NCBI GenBank assembly: GCA_023819025.1
Contig: JAMWDC010000107.1
Coordinates: 1-7,100, forward strand
Direction of reading: 5' to 3'
Length of the DNA stretch: 7,100 nt
DNA from: Candidatus Omnitrophota bacterium
Lineage (GTDB): Bacteria; Omnitrophota; Omnitrophia; Omnitrophales; Aquincolibacteriaceae
Part shown: positions 6,046-7,100 of the stretch, in pieces
How the letters are laid out: each line of letters begins with the position of its first letter
Numbering within the stretch: the stretch's first letter is position 1
Translations under genes and position numbers: made by a program
The notes under the pieces: generated by a model
Database searches by the model: none
Told to the model about the DNA's origin: nothing
What the model saw: only the letters and a program-made list of their open reading frames with translations

Positions 6046-7002
6046 GTGAACAAAATCGTATTTCTTCTTATCGGTCATCCATTTCTCGTCGATGAAAAAT
6101 TTCAAACCCTGGTCGGCGAAATCCAGAAGAAAATCACAAACCAGATTTCCGTCCAGACCTTTTGCCTGACAGAAATTTCCTTGGGTGAGATCTTGACCCA
6201 GGCGCGAACCCTTCCGTTCCTTGCCGAGGCCCAAGTTTTCCGCATCCGCGAGATCGAAACGATCCCAAAGGACGATCTGGGGAAATTGGAGACTTATCTT
6301 GCACGTCCCGCCCCGGCGACTTATCTTGTTTTAGAAGCCGAATCCCTCGAAAAAAAATCAGCCCTGATCGAGCTGATACGCCGGTACGGGCATGTTTTCG
6401 CACTTGACGATCGTTCGGTGGAAACGGCCAGCGCACGTTTGATTCAGGAAAAGTTGAAACGTTTTGGCAAAACCATGAACCCCGAGGTACAGGAACGGCT
6501 TTTAGAAGGCATCGGTCCCGTACCAACTTTTCTAAATTCAGTCCTCGATCAGCTGATTGCATATGCAGGCAATCAAAAGCAGATTACGGAATCCATGGTC
6601 GAGGCTTTTAAGGTCAAGTTGAATCATATCGATGGTTTTGAGCTTGCGAACGCCATCGGATCGCAGAAGACCCAAGAATCACTTCGCATGCTCAAAGAAC
6701 TTCTGCGGCAGAATGATGAGGATGTTGTTGCTCTCCTCGGGCTTTTGCATTGGCAACTGAGGCGTCTCTGGGAAGCGAGGGTTCTGTTGGACGAGGGTAA
6801 ACGTGAGGAGGTGGTTTTGAAAAGGTGTTCCGTTCCTCCGCAGTATGGGCCCTTTTTTATACGGCAGGTCAAGGGTTTTACTCGGACAAGGCTCGAGGAT
6901 GTTTTGGAACGGTTGTTTTGGATTGATTGGCAATTGAAAACCGGCCGCGTCGACGGTCCGGCTGCATTGGAGGCCTGGGTGATTCGTGCAACCGCGGGTT
7001 AA
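6046..7002 (+). CDS. holA: DNA polymerase III subunit delta
   Basis: This is the 318-residue delta subunit of the clamp loader, which opens the beta sliding clamp and joins DnaX and delta-prime in the pentameric loader. The N-terminal AAA+-like domain (about 1-130) begins with a LLIGHPFLVDEKF segment (7-19) equivalent to the family's YxFxGxExxLxxE start, and contains ARTLPFLAEAQVFRIREIE (53-71), the conserved TLPFF/RLV clamp-contact region. As usual for delta there is no Walker A motif. Domain II (about 130-195) precedes the collar domain III, with FELANAIGSQKTQESL (198-213), VALLGLLHWQLRRLW (228-242) and a C-terminal D-x-x-x-K-x-G then LE pattern (294-309). The length is normal (about 330). 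The GTG at 6046 is chosen because it places this motif at the usual position and the next in-frame Met is residue 144. No Shine-Dalgarno sequence is visible. The gene lies in the same frame as lptE, with TAA at 6004-6006 between them. It is probably the last gene of the operon. Confidence 0.93.
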   Translation: MNKIVFLLIGHPFLVDEKFQTLVGEIQKKITNQISVQTFCLTEISLGEILTQARTLPFLAEAQVFRIREIETIPKDDLGKLETYLARPAPATYLVLEAESLEKKSALIELIRRYGHVFALDDRSVETASARLIQEKLKRFGKTMNPEVQERLLEGIGPVPTFLNSVLDQLIAYAGNQKQITESMVEAFKVKLNHIDGFELANAIGSQKTQESLRMLKELLRQNDEDVVALLGLLHWQLRRLWEARVLLDEGKREEVVLKRCSVPPQYGPFFIRQVKGFTRTRLEDVLERLFWIDWQLKTGRVDGPAALEAWVIRATAG

Positions 7003-7100
7003 GCGGACTTCGGTTTTGAGTCCGCCGTTTTGTCTTGAATCTTTCTGAGGAACTTCGCGATCCGCGATTTTCTTCGATCCGCCCGGTTGCGGGGGATAAT
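6999..7100 (-). CDS. rpsT: Ribosomal protein S20, C-terminal part (cut by window end)
   Basis: Read on the - strand from the window edge, an open frame of 33 codons ends at TAA (7001-6999). It encodes IIPRNRADRRKSRIAKFLRK and then a short Lys/Ser-containing tail, ending KSA. This matches the C-terminal helix of S20, which in most bacteria reads (K)G-hIHKNKAARxKSRLxxxh (h, hydrophobic). S20 binds 16S rRNA in the lower body of the 30S subunit. Only about the last 40% of a typical 85-95-residue protein is visible, and the start lies beyond position 7100. The gene is convergent with holA; a holA-rpsT neighbourhood is common in bacteria, which supports the call. The two stop codons interlock in one TTAA (6999-7002). 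The last codons also encode the holA terminator hairpin on the opposite strand. The main uncertainty is the short visible length. Confidence 0.75.
   Translation of the reverse strand: MIPRNRADRRKSRIAKFLRKIQDKTADSKPKSA
7003..7036 (+). terminator. Intrinsic terminator of the operon, inside the rpsT coding end
   Basis: GCGGACT (7003-7009) pairs perfectly with AGTCCGC (7019-7025), with a 9-nt loop that can shrink by one T-G wobble. It is followed by CGTTTTGTCTT (7026-7036), a T-rich tail. It starts one base after the holA stop codon. On the - strand the hairpin is not followed by a T-run, so it should act only on + strand transcripts. The hairpin lies within the last nine codons of rpsT. Confidence 0.65.

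Noticed and set aside
6134..6562. 142-codon open frame on the - strand inside holA
   Set aside because: It is antisense to a confidently identified holA. Its Arg/Pro/Ser-rich translation is typical of a shadow frame, and it has no recognisable motif.
1..7100. CRISPR array, insertion sequence, tRNA or rRNA gene, toxin-antitoxin or phage module
   Set aside because: I saw no regularly spaced direct repeats, transposase, terminal inverted repeats, tRNA-like cloverleaf or phage gene. Coding density with recognisable genes leaves no room for them.

Overview
The window is about 7.1 kb of chromosomal DNA with moderate GC content and almost no non-coding space. It holds four genes on the + strand and the 3' end of a fifth on the - strand. 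The organism is a diderm (Gram-negative-type) bacterium, because the window encodes an LPS-assembly lipoprotein (LptE) and a BamD-like periplasmic TPR protein. The mature N-terminus of the BamD-like protein (a Trp-x-Trp, Pro, Gly-Lys-Phe, Asn-Pro pattern before the first TPR) and the TPR-rich GT-C-like membrane protein resemble, from memory, proteins of Candidatus Omnitrophota and neighbouring PVC-type lineages. That taxonomic assignment is an inference and was not tested by any search.

Layout. 3-2231: a polytopic membrane protein with a GT-C-glycosyltransferase-like N-terminal half and about nine C-terminal TPRs. 2232-2341: a 110-bp intergenic region with a weak terminator-like hairpin at its left end, then a near-consensus sigma70-type promoter (TTGACA, 17 bp, TATAGT, with an extended -10 TG) and a GAGGT ribosome-binding site. 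2342-5488: a 1048-residue secreted protein with a BamD-like TPR domain followed by a coiled-coil extension of about 720 residues. 5485-6006: lptE, overlapping the preceding gene by ATGA. 6046-7002: holA, DNA polymerase III delta subunit, with a GTG start. 6999-7100 on the - strand: the last 33 codons of what is very probably rpsT (ribosomal protein S20), convergent with holA and sharing a palindromic TTAA as the stop for both genes.

How the genes work together. The promoter at about 2270-2298 probably drives the bamD-like gene, lptE and holA as one operon that ends at a hairpin and T-rich tract inside the 3' end of rpsT. Two outer-membrane biogenesis functions, the BamD-type scaffold of the beta-barrel assembly machinery and LptE, the partner and plug of the LPS translocon barrel LptD, are thus co-transcribed and probably translationally coupled. 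lptE next to holA is a familiar arrangement in other diderms.

Most noteworthy. (a) The BamD-like protein is about four times the usual length, contains no cysteine at all (so no lipid anchor), and its coiled coil is interrupted by short hydrophobic modules that look like repeats of each other. (b) A perfect terminator-like hairpin with a T-rich tail lies within codons 4-14 of the same gene, where it could act as an attenuator dependent on translation. (c) The holA terminator is encoded within the coding sequence of the convergent rpsT. I saw no mobile element, CRISPR array, tRNA or rRNA gene.
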